Of a stretch of 64,000 nt of DNA, positions 41,035 through 52,279 are shown in pieces (within the stretch, counting starts at the first letter, position 1; every line of letters starts with the position of its first letter). The notes under the pieces were generated by a model that was not told the DNA's origin, searched no databases, and worked only from the letters and a program-made list of their open reading frames with translations. Location: positions 6,138,001 through 6,202,000 of the forward strand of contig NZ_FMIB01000002.1 in NCBI RefSeq assembly GCF_900091475.1. Reading direction: 5' to 3'. This stretch comes from Micromonospora chersina (GTDB taxonomy: Bacteria > Actinomycetota > Actinomycetes > Mycobacteriales > Micromonosporaceae). The translations under genes and the position numbers were made by a program.

Positions 41035-41976
41035 GTGAGTCCGGACACCCCTGATCCCGAGCGGGTCGCCGACGGTCCCGGCGCCGCCGCCCGCCCGCCC
41101 GCCGGCGCGGGCGGCTTCCCGCGCCCCGAGCGGCCCACCGACTCCGCCCCGCCCGGGGGGTCACCGGGCCCGGGGGAGCGGCCCGGCCGCGTTCCGGACG
41201 ACGGCGTGGCCGCCGACCGCTCCCCGGGCGCGGGCCAGGAACCGCCCGGCTGGCCCGGCGGCCTGCCGGTGCCCGCCGGCACCCCGGTGACCGCGCCCGG
41301 CGCGGACCCGCTCGCCGGCTGGCCCGGCGTGGTCGGGGAAGTGCCCGGCGTGCCGGCCGCCACCCGGCGGGCCGGTGGCCGGACCGCCACCGTCGCGGTC
41401 GGCGCGGCGCTGCTGCTGACCGTGCTCGGGGCGCCCCTGGGCCTGCTCTGGGCGCTGGTGGCCCCCGGCACGCCGGTGCGGATGACCGCCGAGGGTGCCG
41501 TCTACGCCACCCCGCAACCGGAGCAGCCGATCGCCGCGGACGGCTGGTTCAGCCTGCTCGCGTTCGGCTTCGGGGTGCTCGCCGCGATCACCCTCTGGGT
41601 GGTGCTGCGCCACCGGCGTGGTCCGGCCGGCCTGGTCGCCGGCGCGCTCGGCGGGCTCGGCGCGGCGGTCGTGGCCTGGCAGGTGGGCCGCCGGATCGGG
41701 CTCGGCACCTTCCACCGGCTGCTGGACACCGCGCCGCCCGGCACCGACTTCACCAAGCCCGCCGACCTGCGCGCCGGCGGGATCGACTGGTACGGGCCGC
41801 TGCCCGTCCCGCACGGCAACCTGCTGCTGGCGGCGTTCGGCGTGGCCGTGACGTACACCCTGCTGGCCGGCTGGTCGCGGTGGCCGTCGCTGCGGCCGGA
41901 GCCGCAGTGGGACGGCGGCTGGGCGCCCGGCGGGCCGGGGATCAGTTCGGAGCCGGGGGACCAGCCAGCTCGCTGA
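41035..41976 (+). CDS. DUF2567-like membrane protein
   Basis: 313 residues. A Pro/Gly-rich cytoplasmic N-terminus of about 110 residues is followed by four hydrophobic segments with APLGLLWALVAPGTPVRMTAEGAV and WFSLLAFGFGVLAAI, which resemble the actinobacterial DUF2567 family. GTG start with GAGAGGA 7 bp upstream. The end overlaps the convergent LON-domain gene by 35 bp. Its place right after the MinD-like ATPase gene suggests a membrane partner of that ATPase; this is inference. Confidence 0.75.
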   Translation: MSPDTPDPERVADGPGAAARPPAGAGGFPRPERPTDSAPPGGSPGPGERPGRVPDDGVAADRSPGAGQEPPGWPGGLPVPAGTPVTAPGADPLAGWPGVVGEVPGVPAATRRAGGRTATVAVGAALLLTVLGAPLGLLWALVAPGTPVRMTAEGAVYATPQPEQPIAADGWFSLLAFGFGVLAAITLWVVLRHRRGPAGLVAGALGGLGAAVVAWQVGRRIGLGTFHRLLDTAPPGTDFTKPADLRAGGIDWYGPLPVPHGNLLLAAFGVAVTYTLLAGWSRWPSLRPEPQWDGGWAPGGPGISSEPGDQPAR

Positions 41977-42646
41977 GCGGCACCGGGACCGCCCGCACCT
42001 CGCGCAGCAGGGTGGTCTCCCGGTGCAGCAGCCGCAGCTCGGCCCGGAGCCGGCCGGCGGTGTCGTCGATGGCGAGCAGCCGCTGCCGGTCGTCGACGGT
42101 CAGCGCCGCGGTGGCGGCGACCAGGTGCGACAGCACGGTCGGGTCCTCCGGCAGCTGCTCGGAGATCTCCTGCGGGTCCGGCCGGACCAGGTTCAGGTAC
42201 TGCCGGAAGACCGAGATCACCCGGGCGGCCAGCAGGTCGGCCACCTCGTCGGCGCCGGCCGGCTCGGGCAGCCACTCCACCTCGGCGGTCAGGTACGGCG
42301 CGGCGGCGTCGTCGACCTCGGCGATGCGGAACCGCCGCCGCCCCACGGTGACGATGTCGAACCCGCCGTCGTCCAGCTCGGTGACCTGCCGCAGCTCGGC
42401 GGTGCAGCCCACCTCGTGCAGGGTGACCTCGCCGCCGGCGGGCCCGGAGCGGCCCGGTGGCCCGGCCGGCGCGACCTCCCAGCCGGCCCGGATGGCCACC
42501 ACGCCGAACTCGCGCGGCGCGCCCTCGGGCAGCCCGACGAGGTGGCGCACCAGTGCCCGGTAGCGCTCCTCGAAGATGTGCAGCGGGAGGACCAGCCCCG
42601 GGAAGAGGACCGTCCCGAGCGGAAAAACCGGCAGCCGTGCGGTCAC
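41942..42646 (-). CDS. LON substrate-binding (PUA-like) domain protein
   Basis: 234 residues from the GTG at 42646. N-terminal [26 protein letters not shown] is a very clear LON N-domain motif; [29 protein letters not shown] continues the fold. There is no AAA+ or protease domain, so it is a stand-alone LON-domain protein, which may recognise unfolded substrates or act as an adaptor. A longer frame reaching 42694 is rejected because TACTCT lies 7 nt before the chosen start (leaderless). Divergent from hisD. Confidence 0.9.
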   Translation of the reverse strand: MTARLPVFPLGTVLFPGLVLPLHIFEERYRALVRHLVGLPEGAPREFGVVAIRAGWEVAPAGPPGRSGPAGGEVTLHEVGCTAELRQVTELDDGGFDIVTVGRRRFRIAEVDDAAAPYLTAEVEWLPEPAGADEVADLLAARVISVFRQYLNLVRPDPQEISEQLPEDPTVLSHLVAATAALTVDDRQRLLAIDDTAGRLRAELRLLHRETTLLREVRAVPVPLSELAGPPAPN

Positions 42647-42653
42647 GTGATCG

Positions 42654-42659
42654 AGAGTA
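42654..42659 (-). promoter_or_regulatory. -10 box of leaderless LON-domain gene
   Basis: Minus strand TACTCT, 7 nt before the GTG at 42646. Confidence 0.5.
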
Positions 42660-42740
42660 TCCCGATCGCGCCGCGGCGGCGTGTCCCGGCTCACCGTCCC
42701 GGCGTACGGGCGGCTCCGGTCGGCGCGGGGGCGGGCAGCC

Positions 42741-45807
<3,067 letters not shown>

Positions 45808-45808
<1 letters not shown>

Positions 45809-45981
45809 TGGGGCGGGCGTTGCCGACGCTGCTGCTGATCCTGGCCGGGGTGCTGGTCGGCGGCACCTGGTCGCTCTACAAGCAGGGCGCCGCCCGCCCC
45901 GCCGTGGTGGTCACCGGGCTGCTGGCCGTGCTGGCCACCGCCGGTGGGCTGCTCTGGCTGCTGCCGGGGGAGGGATCGTGA
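45808..45981 (+). CDS. 57-residue two-helix membrane protein in the his operon
   Basis: 57 residues, not named. Two hydrophobic segments (about 4-22 and 31-53) linked by KQGAARP suggest a hairpin with both ends on one side. It overlaps hisB (TGATG) and hisH (GTGA), so it is certainly translated with the pathway. A gene in this place occurs in other actinobacterial his operons; function unknown. No signal peptide or metal motif. Confidence 0.85.
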
Positions 45982-46604
45982 GCAGGCGTGTCGTGGTGCT
46001 CGACTACGGCTCGGGCAACCTGCGGTCCGCCGAGCGCGCCCTGGAGCGGGCCGGCGCCGACGTCACCGTCACCGCCGACCTGACCGCCGCCGCCGAGGCC
46101 GAGGGCCTGGTGGTGCCGGGTGTCGGCGCGTTCGCGGCGTGCATGGCCGGCATCGAGGAGTTGGGCGCGGGGCCGGTCATCGCCGAGCGGGTGGCCGCCG
46201 GCCGCCCGGTGCTCGGCATCTGCGTGGGGATGCAGGTGCTCTTCGAGCACGGCGACGAGCACGGCGTGGTCACGAAGGGGCTCGGGCTGCTGCCCGGCGG
46301 GGTGACGAAGCTGCCCGCGCCGCGCCTGCCGCACATGGGCTGGAACACCGTGCAGGCACCCGCCGGCTCGGTGCTCTTCGCCGGCCTGCCGGCGGACGCC
46401 CGGTTCTACTTCGTCCACTCGTACGGGGTGACCGAACCCGCGGCGCTGGCCGCCGCCGGGGCCACCGTCACCACCGCCCACCACGGCACGGACTTCGTCG
46501 CCGGGGTCGAGCGCGGCGCACTGTCGGCGGCCCAGTTCCACCCCGAGAAGTCCGCCGACACCGGGGCGGCGCTGCTGCGCAACTGGCTGGGCACGCTTGA
46601 GTAA
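45978..46604 (+). CDS. hisH: Imidazole glycerol phosphate synthase, glutaminase subunit
   Basis: 208 residues, class I amidotransferase. Nucleophile Cys82 in LGICVGMQVLFE, and the His-Glu dyad in FHPEKS. LDYGSGNLRS is the conserved N-terminus. Provides ammonia to HisF, encoded 3.5 kb away. GTG start with GGGGGAGGG upstream. Confidence 0.96.
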   Translation: MSRRVVVLDYGSGNLRSAERALERAGADVTVTADLTAAAEAEGLVVPGVGAFAACMAGIEELGAGPVIAERVAAGRPVLGICVGMQVLFEHGDEHGVVTKGLGLLPGGVTKLPAPRLPHMGWNTVQAPAGSVLFAGLPADARFYFVHSYGVTEPAALAAAGATVTTAHHGTDFVAGVERGALSAAQFHPEKSADTGAALLRNWLGTLE

Positions 46605-46920
46605 GGAGCGGGCCCGCCGCCGGGAGGCCCGCCAGGCCGAGCTGGAACGGGAACGCGCCGCGCGGGCCCGGCGGGTGGCGCGGCGGGAGCGGCGGCGCGT
46701 GGTCGCCCGCCGGTTCACGCCGAAGCTGCGGCGGGGCCGCACCGGCCGGCTGCGCCGGCACAGCCGCGGGGAGCGGGCGGCCATCGTGCTGCTCACCGGC
46801 GCTGCGGTGGCCGGTATCTGGAGTTTCGTCGACGACCTGGCGCTGCGGCTGGCGCTTGTCGTGTTGTTGCTGCTGGTCCTGCCCGCGGTCGTGGTGATCG
46901 CCCTGGACCGTCGTTCCTGA
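46597..46920 (+). CDS. 107-residue Arg-rich membrane protein in the his operon
   Basis: 107 residues, not named. TTG start overlapping hisH by 8 bp. A highly basic, Arg-rich cytoplasmic region of about 60 residues (likely helical, binding nucleic acid or phospholipid head groups) precedes two hydrophobic helices (about 62-78 and 82-102). Ends 17 bp before priA. Similar proteins are seen in this place in Micromonospora-like operons. No function can be named; a charge-dense coiled-coil plus membrane hairpin. Confidence 0.8.
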   Translation: MSKERARRREARQAELERERAARARRVARRERRRVVARRFTPKLRRGRTGRLRRHSRGERAAIVLLTGAAVAGIWSFVDDLALRLALVVLLLLVLPAVVVIALDRRS

Positions 46921-46936
46921 TGCGAGGAGTAGAGCG

Positions 46937-47665
46937 TTGAGCCTCACCCTGTTGCCCGCCGTGGACGTCGCCGACGGGCAGGCCGTCCGGCTCGTCCAGG
47001 GCGCCGCCGGCAGCGAGACCGCGTACGGCGACCCGCTGGAGGCCGCCCTCGCCTGGCAGGCCGACGGCGCGGAGTGGATCCACCTGGTCGACCTGGACGC
47101 CGCCTTCGGCCGGGGCACCAACGCCCACCTGCTGGCCGAGGTGGTCCGGCAGCTCGACGTGAAGGTCGAGCTCTCCGGCGGCATCCGGGACGACGAGTCG
47201 TTGCAGGCCGCCCTGGGCACCGGTGCGGCCCGGGTGAACATCGGCACCGCCGCGCTGGAGGACCCGGAGTGGTGCGACCGGGTCTGCGGCGAGTACGGCG
47301 ACCGGGTGGCCATCGGGCTGGACGTGCGCGGCCGTACCCTCTCCGCGCGCGGCTGGACCCGCGACGGCGGTGACCTCTACGAGGTGCTGGCCCGGCTGGA
47401 CAAGGCCGGCGCCTCCCGCTACGTGGTCACCGACATCACCAAGGACGGCACGATGCGCGGGCCCAACCTGGACCTGCTGCGCGAGGTCTGCTCCCGCACC
47501 GACGCCCCGGTGATCGCCTCCGGGGGCGTGTCCACCCTGGACGACCTGCGCGCGCTGGCCACCCTGGAGCCGGTGGGTGTGGAGGGCGTGATCGCCGGCA
47601 AGGCGCTCTACGCGGGGGCGTTCACCGTGGCCGAGGCGCTCGCCACCCTGCGGGCCGGCGCGTGA
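46937..47665 (+). CDS. priA: PriA: bifunctional HisA / TrpF isomerase
   Basis: 242 residues, beta-alpha barrel. [28 protein letters not shown] and [15 protein letters not shown] are the phosphate- and substrate-binding loops. In actinobacteria lacking trpF this enzyme also isomerises phosphoribosyl anthranilate in tryptophan synthesis. TTG start with GAGGAG 7 bp upstream. The stop overlaps ridA as GTGA. HisA-only activity cannot be excluded without the rest of the genome. Confidence 0.93.
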   Translation: MSLTLLPAVDVADGQAVRLVQGAAGSETAYGDPLEAALAWQADGAEWIHLVDLDAAFGRGTNAHLLAEVVRQLDVKVELSGGIRDDESLQAALGTGAARVNIGTAALEDPEWCDRVCGEYGDRVAIGLDVRGRTLSARGWTRDGGDLYEVLARLDKAGASRYVVTDITKDGTMRGPNLDLLREVCSRTDAPVIASGGVSTLDDLRALATLEPVGVEGVIAGKALYAGAFTVAEALATLRAGA

Positions 47666-48096
47666 CGGCCGTCGCGGGCGACAGCGCCCCGTCCGCGCCC
47701 GACGTGCCGGCCGTCACCCGGCTCGGCTCGGGCGGCCCGTGGGAGGCGCTCTACGGCTACTGCCGGGTGGTCCGCGCCGGGCAACTGGCGATCACCGCCG
47801 GCTGCACGTCGACGGTGGACGGCAGGGTGGCCCACGTGGGCGACGCCGCGGCGCAGACCGCCCAGGCGATCCGGATCGGCCTGGACGCGCTCGCCGAGGT
47901 CGGCGCCGAGCCGGCCGACGTGGTGCGCACCCGGATGTACGTGACCGACCGGATGTACGCCGACGAGGTGGGCCGGGCCCACAACGCGGTGTTCGGCGCG
48001 GTCCGCCCGGTGGCCACCATGGTGGTGGTGGCCGGGCTGATCGACCCGGAGCACCTGGTCGAGGTCGAGCTGGAGGCCTGGCTCGGCGATCGCTGA
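47662..48096 (+). CDS. RidA-family protein
   Basis: 144 residues of the YjgF/YER057c/UK114 fold: a trimeric deaminase of reactive enamines/imines. [46 protein letters not shown] and [22 protein letters not shown] are typical; the usual catalytic Arg is Arg103-like in VRTRMYV. Overlaps priA, last gene before a terminator. It may remove enamine side products of the pathway. Confidence 0.9.
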   Translation: MTAVAGDSAPSAPDVPAVTRLGSGGPWEALYGYCRVVRAGQLAITAGCTSTVDGRVAHVGDAAAQTAQAIRIGLDALAEVGAEPADVVRTRMYVTDRMYADEVGRAHNAVFGAVRPVATMVVVAGLIDPEHLVEVELEAWLGDR

Positions 48097-48097
48097 C

Positions 48098-48124
48098 GGC
48101 CGTCCCCGCGGTGTGGGGGCGGCC
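48098..48124 (+). terminator. Hairpin ending the hisD-ridA operon
   Basis: A 10-bp stem (48098-48107 with 48115-48124, one G-T wobble) around a 7-nt loop begins 2 bp after the ridA stop. Confidence 0.6.
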
Positions 48125-48137
48125 ACTCCGCGGTCCA

Positions 48138-48171
48138 TTAGGTTGTGCACAACTAAATTGGGGGCTACGTT
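48138..48171 (+). promoter_or_regulatory. ohrR promoter overlapped by palindromic operator
   Basis: GTTGTGCACAAC (48142-48153) is a perfect 12-bp palindrome with partial outward symmetry (ATT/AAT). TTGTGC inside it serves as -35, a 17-bp spacer follows, and TACGTT (48166-48171) is the -10, 6 nt before the ohrR GTG. A repressor on the palindrome would block polymerase, the expected design for OhrR autoregulation. Confidence 0.75.
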
Positions 48172-48177
48172 TTCGGG

Positions 48178-48624
48178 GTGACCGATGATCTGGTGCTGCG
48201 CCGGCAGGTGTGCTTCGCCCTCTACGCGGCGTCGCGCGCCCTCACCGACGTCTACCGGCCCATCCTCGACGAGCACGGCCTGACCTATCCGCAGTACCTC
48301 GTGCTGCTGGTCCTCTGGGAGCGCGGCGACGACGCCCCCACGGTCTCCGAGCTCGGCGCGCGGCTCCGGCTCGACTCCGGCACCCTCTCGCCGCTGCTCA
48401 AGCGGCTGGAGGCGGCCGGCCTGGTGGTGCGTACCCGATCGGCGGCCGACGAGCGCCGCGTCGAGGTGGGCATCACCGCGGCGGGCCGGGCCCTGCGGGA
48501 GCGGATGGACGAGGTGCCGCGTCGGGTGGCCCGCGCCACCGGCCTCACCGAGGCCGAGCTGGTCGCCCTCCGCGACACCCTCACCCGGGTCACCGAGACG
48601 ATCCACCGACAGAAGGAGCAGTGA
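48178..48624 (+). CDS. ohrR: OhrR, MarR-family organic peroxide sensor
   Basis: 148 residues. The peroxide-reactive cysteine is Cys12 in [14 protein letters not shown]; a winged-helix domain follows ([20 protein letters not shown], and [18 protein letters not shown] as recognition helix). Oxidation of Cys12 by organic peroxides releases DNA and derepresses ohr. GTG start, apparently leaderless, next to the operator. The gene is followed by ohr with 5 bp or less spacing. Confidence 0.92.
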   Translation: MTDDLVLRRQVCFALYAASRALTDVYRPILDEHGLTYPQYLVLLVLWERGDDAPTVSELGARLRLDSGTLSPLLKRLEAAGLVVRTRSAADERRVEVGITAAGRALRERMDEVPRRVARATGLTEAELVALRDTLTRVTETIHRQKEQ

Positions 48625-48629
48625 CCACC

Positions 48630-49055
48630 ATGCAGGTGCTCTACACCGCGTCCGCGCAGGCCACCGGCGACGGCCGGGACGGCCACGTCCGCACCTCCGA
48701 CGGCGGCCTCGACCTGGACCTGGCCGTCCCGAAGGAGATGGGCGGCGCCGGCGGCGCGACCAACCCGGAGCAGCTCTTCGCGGCCGGCTACGCCGCCTGC
48801 TTCCACTCCGCGCTGCGCCTGGTCGCCCGCAAGGCCCGGGCGGACGTCTCGAACTCGGTCGTCGAGGCCGAGGTGGGCATCGGCCCGAACGGCAGCGGCG
48901 GCTACGGCCTGGCCGTCACGCTGGTGGTCGACCTGCCCGCGGTCGAGCGGTCCGCCGCGCAGCAGCTCGTCGAGGCGGCCCACCAGGTCTGCCCGTACTC
49001 CAACGCGACCCGGGGCAACATCGAGGTCACCCTGACCGTCCGGGACGCCCGATGA
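48630..49055 (+). CDS. ohr: Organic hydroperoxide reductase Ohr
   Basis: 141 residues from the ATG at 48630. Catalytic cysteines Cys57 (YAACFHSAL) and Cys121 (HQVCPYSNATRGN) are both present. Ohr reduces lipid and organic hydroperoxides using dihydrolipoyl thiols. A GTG at 48621 in frame, closer to AAGGAG (48613-48618) and overlapping the ohrR stop, is an alternative start that adds three residues. Overlaps the oxidoreductase gene as ATGA. Confidence 0.94.
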   Translation: MQVLYTASAQATGDGRDGHVRTSDGGLDLDLAVPKEMGGAGGATNPEQLFAAGYAACFHSALRLVARKARADVSNSVVEAEVGIGPNGSGGYGLAVTLVVDLPAVERSAAQQLVEAAHQVCPYSNATRGNIEVTLTVRDAR

Positions 49056-50050
49056 CGGCCAACCGGGAGATCCACCTGGCCTCCCGTCCGCAGGGCTGGC
49101 CCACCGCCGACAACTTCCGGCTGGTCGAGACCGAGGTGCCCACCCCGCGGCCCGGCCAGCTCGTGGTCCGCAACCGGTTCATGTCGGTGGACCCGTACAT
49201 GCGGGGGCGGATGAACGACGTCAAGTCGTACGTGCCGCCGTTCGCGCTCGACGCCCCGCTCGACGGCGGCGCGGTCGGCGAGGTGGTGGCCAGCGAGGCC
49301 GAGGGCTTCGCGCCCGGCGACGTCGTGCTGCACGGCCTGGGCTGGCGGGAGTACGCGCTTGTCGACGCCAAGGGCGCCCGGAAGGTCGACCCCGACCTGG
49401 CCCCGGTCACCGCCTACCTGGGCGTGCTCGGCATGACCGGGCTGACCGCGTACGCCGGGCTGCTCGACGTGGCCGCCATGAAGCCGGGCGAGACGGTCTT
49501 CGTCTCCGGCGCGGCCGGCGCGGTCGGCAGCATGGTCGGGCAGATCGCCAAGCTGCGCGGCGCGGCCCGGGTGGTCGGCAGCGCCGGCTCGCCGGCCAAG
49601 GTCGAGCGGCTGCGGGCGCTCGGCTTCGACGCCGCGTTCGACTACCACGACGGCCCGGTCCGGGACCAGCTCCGGGCCGCCGCGCCGGACGGCGTCGACG
49701 TCTACTTCGACAACGTCGGCGGCGAGCACCTGGAGGCCGCCATCGGTGCCATGAACCTGCACGGCCGGGCCGCCATCTGCGGCATGATCGCGCAGTACAA
49801 CGCCACCGAGCCGCCCGCCGCCCCGCGCAACCTGGCGCTGCTCATCGGCAAGCGGCTCACCCTGCGCGGCTTCCTGGTCGGCGACCACGGGCACCTGCGG
49901 GAGCAGTTCGTCCAGGAGATGGCCGGCTGGCTGCGGGACGGCCGGATCTCCTACGACGAGACGGTGGTCGACGGCATCGAGCGGGCCCCGGAGGCCTTCC
50001 TCGGCCTGCTGCGCGGCGAGAACCTGGGCAAGATGCTCGTCCGCCTGTGA
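49052..50050 (+). CDS. MDR-family NADP-dependent oxidoreductase
   Basis: 332 residues, zinc-independent medium-chain reductase resembling CurA/leukotriene B4 dehydrogenase. MSVDPYMRGRMND and the NADP-binding GAAGAVGSMVGQIAKLRGAARVVGSAGS are diagnostic, as is DVYFDNVGGEHLEAAI. Such enzymes reduce reactive alkenals and alkenones, products of lipid peroxidation, so it fits the peroxide operon. Translationally coupled to ohr. Ends at a terminator. Confidence 0.92.
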   Translation: MTANREIHLASRPQGWPTADNFRLVETEVPTPRPGQLVVRNRFMSVDPYMRGRMNDVKSYVPPFALDAPLDGGAVGEVVASEAEGFAPGDVVLHGLGWREYALVDAKGARKVDPDLAPVTAYLGVLGMTGLTAYAGLLDVAAMKPGETVFVSGAAGAVGSMVGQIAKLRGAARVVGSAGSPAKVERLRALGFDAAFDYHDGPVRDQLRAAAPDGVDVYFDNVGGEHLEAAIGAMNLHGRAAICGMIAQYNATEPPAAPRNLALLIGKRLTLRGFLVGDHGHLREQFVQEMAGWLRDGRISYDETVVDGIERAPEAFLGLLRGENLGKMLVRL

Positions 50051-50063
50051 CGCGGCACTCGTT

Positions 50064-50097
50064 CACGGCGGTCGGCCCGGTCGGGCCGGCCGCCGTG
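50064..50097 (+). terminator. Hairpin terminator before hisF
   Basis: A 15-bp stem (50064-50078 with 50083-50097, one G-T wobble) around a 4-nt loop ends the peroxide operon and insulates hisF. Confidence 0.7.
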
Positions 50098-50111
50098 CCG
50101 TGCCGGTTGGA

Positions 50112-50117
50112 TAGGCT
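50112..50117 (+). promoter_or_regulatory. -10 box of leaderless hisF promoter
   Basis: TAGGCT ends 6 nt before the hisF ATG; it gives hisF its own promoter now that it is separated from the operon. Confidence 0.6.
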
Positions 50118-50123
50118 CACGGC

Positions 50124-50891
50124 ATGACGGTGGCGGTACGGGTGATCCCGTGTCTGGACGTGGACGCCGGGCGGGTGGTCAAGGGGGTCAACTTCCTCGA
50201 CCTGCGCGACGCCGGCGACCCGGTCGAGCTGGCGGCCGCGTACGACCGGGCCGGCGCCGACGAGCTGACCTTCCTCGACGTCACCGCCTCCAGCAGCGAC
50301 CGCGGCACCATGCTCGACGTGGTGCGGCGCACCGCCGAGTCGGTGTTCATCCCGCTCACGGTCGGCGGCGGCGTCCGCCAGGTCGCCGACGTCGACACCC
50401 TGCTGCGCGCCGGCGCGGACAAGGTCGGGGTGAACACCGCGGCCATCGCCCGCCCGGAGCTGATCGCCGAGATCGCCGACCGGTTCGGCCGCCAGGTGCT
50501 GGTGCTCTCCCTCGACGTGCGCCGCGCGCCGGCCGGCGCCACGCCGAGCGGCTTCGAGGTGACCACCCACGGCGGGCGCCGGGGCACCGGCCTCGACGCG
50601 GTCGAGTGGGCGGCGCGCGGCGCCGAGCTGGGCGCGGGGGAGATCCTGCTCAACTCGATGGACGCCGACGGCACCAAGGCCGGCTTCGACCTGCCGCTCA
50701 TCGAGGCCGTCCGCGCGGTCGTCGACGTGCCGGTGATCGCCAGCGGCGGGGCCGGCGAGGTCGCCCACTTCCCGCCGGCCATCGGCGCGGGCGCCGACGC
50801 GGTGCTCGCGGCGAGTGTCTTCCACTTCGGTGAGCTGACCGTCGGCGAGGTCAAGAACGCCCTGCGCGGCGCGGGCCACCCGGTCCGCTGA
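50124..50891 (+). CDS. hisF: Imidazole glycerol phosphate synthase, cyclase subunit
   Basis: 255 residues, beta-alpha barrel. [18 protein letters not shown] carries the first catalytic Asp; [38 protein letters not shown] (second Asp) and [13 protein letters not shown] follow. It couples ammonia from HisH to form IGP and AICAR. Own leaderless promoter. Confidence 0.97.
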   Translation: MTVAVRVIPCLDVDAGRVVKGVNFLDLRDAGDPVELAAAYDRAGADELTFLDVTASSSDRGTMLDVVRRTAESVFIPLTVGGGVRQVADVDTLLRAGADKVGVNTAAIARPELIAEIADRFGRQVLVLSLDVRRAPAGATPSGFEVTTHGGRRGTGLDAVEWAARGAELGAGEILLNSMDADGTKAGFDLPLIEAVRAVVDVPVIASGGAGEVAHFPPAIGAGADAVLAASVFHFGELTVGEVKNALRGAGHPVR

Positions 50892-50921
50892 CCCGCCCGC
50901 CGGGCCGGATCGGAGAAGGGT

Positions 50922-51383
50922 TCAGGGCCGGCCGGAGTGGCCCTCGGGGGAGCGGCGGGGCATCGGGATCGAGCGGACCACGTACTCCTGCACGGCGGCG
51001 GCGTGGTCGTCCTCGTCCAGCCGCCAGTCGGACTCGCCGGGCACGGGGCCGCGGCTCAGCACGCCCTGCACGGTGTCGACGGTGGTGCCCAGCCCGGCGC
51101 TGGGCCGGCTGCGCCAGAGCCGCTCGCCGTCCGGCGTCACCCGGAACCAGCCGTCGGTGACGCTGACCAGGCCCGCGTCGACGAGCCGCCGGACCGCGCC
51201 CTCCACCTCGTGCCGCTCGGGAATGGCCTGGTTGAGGTGGTCGGCTGTGGAGAGGACGTCGGCGAGGCGCACGCCCTCCGGGCGCCGGGTGTCGGCGGCC
51301 CGGCGGTGCCGACCGGCGCCGCTCGCGATGACAAGTGAGACGAAGATCCAGGCGTCGCTCCAACGCCAACCGTTCTCCCCCAT
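50922..51383 (-). CDS. Uncharacterised winged-helix-like protein
   Basis: 153 residues, ATG start. N-terminal MGENGWRWSDAWIFVSLVIA, then VRLADVLSTADHLNQAIPERHEVEGAVRRLVDAGLVSVTDGWFRVT, which looks like a helix-turn-helix/wing; the rest is acidic. No family could be named. It might bind DNA, or the fold may serve protein interaction. A CATCAT 6 nt before the start could be a weak leaderless -10. Convergent with hisF. Confidence 0.65.
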   Translation of the reverse strand: MGENGWRWSDAWIFVSLVIASGAGRHRRAADTRRPEGVRLADVLSTADHLNQAIPERHEVEGAVRRLVDAGLVSVTDGWFRVTPDGERLWRSRPSAGLGTTVDTVQGVLSRGPVPGESDWRLDEDDHAAAVQEYVVRSIPMPRRSPEGHSGRP

Positions 51384-51524
51384 GGACGAATGATGCCCGG
51401 CGACGGCGGCGGAGAAAACACCCGGTTTCGCGTCCGGACGTCGCCGCAGCTCAGCGACGTCCGGGGCGTCCCGTTCCGCTGCGGTGGGCGCGGCGGGGGT
51501 GACGCTGCGTGGTCGAAGGGCGGT

Positions 51525-52190
51525 TCAGGCCGCCTCGCCGGCCGTCCTCGGCGCGCCGGCGACCACCGGCTCGTCGGCCGGCCGGGCCGGCACCGCGAAG
51601 ATCGGGATGAAGAACTGGGCGAGCGGCCCGATGGCCAGCGCGTACGCCACGGTGCCGAGGCCCACGGTGCCGCCGAGCAGCCAGCCCAGGCTCAGCACGG
51701 TCACCTCGATGACGGTCCGGACCAGCCGTACGGAGTACCGGGGCCGGCGGGCGGTGAAGCCGGTCATGAGGCCGTCGCGCGGGCCGGGGCCGAGCCCCGC
51801 GCCCAGGTAGAGGCCGGTGGCGGCGCCGTTGGCGACGATCCCGGCGACCAGCAGGGCGGCGCGGACCGGCAGTCCGTCGCCGGGCGGCAGCAGGGCCAGC
51901 GTGGCGTCGACGACCAGGCCGATCACCACGACGTTGCTGATGGTGCCGAGGCCGGGGCGCTGCCGCAGCGGGATCCAGAGCAGCAGCACGAGCGCGCCGA
52001 CCGCGATGGTGACAGTGCCGAACGAGAGGTGGGTCTGCCGGGCGAGCCCCTGGTGGAACACGTCCCACGGGTCGAGCCCGAGGCCGGACCGGATCATCAG
52101 CGCCATGCTGATCCCGTAGAGGGCCAGCCCGGCGTAGAGCTGGACGAGCCGCCGGGTGGGCCGGTGCCGGAGATTGCCAATTGGTGCCAT
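51525..52190 (-). CDS. YczE/YyaS-family membrane protein
   Basis: 221 residues from the ATG at 52190; the 20-residue upstream extension overlaps the start of the divergent gene and is rejected. Five to six membrane helices, with YGISMALMIRSGLGLDPWDVFHQGLA and LGPGPRDGLMTG as recognisable YczE motifs. Function unknown; the family is often divergent from a MocR-type regulator, as here. The short intergenic region carries repeated CCAAT motifs. Confidence 0.88.
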   Translation of the reverse strand: MAPIGNLRHRPTRRLVQLYAGLALYGISMALMIRSGLGLDPWDVFHQGLARQTHLSFGTVTIAVGALVLLLWIPLRQRPGLGTISNVVVIGLVVDATLALLPPGDGLPVRAALLVAGIVANGAATGLYLGAGLGPGPRDGLMTGFTARRPRYSVRLVRTVIEVTVLSLGWLLGGTVGLGTVAYALAIGPLAQFFIPIFAVPARPADEPVVAGAPRTAGEAA

Positions 52191-52279
52191 GCATGCCACC
52201 CTAGGGGCCAATCCTGCCCGCGACAGAGCCAATTCAGGAGGGGTGGCCATGACGAGCCAGGTACGTGGCGTCCAATTGG
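52177..52279. promoter_or_regulatory. CCAAT motif array between yczE-like gene and mocR-like gene
   Basis: CCAAT starts at 52177 (in palindrome CCAATTGG), 52208, 52229 and 52272 (again CCAATTGG, inside the regulator gene). The spacings of 31, 21 and 43 bp are close to three, two and four helical turns. Likely operators for the MocR-type regulator. Confidence 0.55.
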
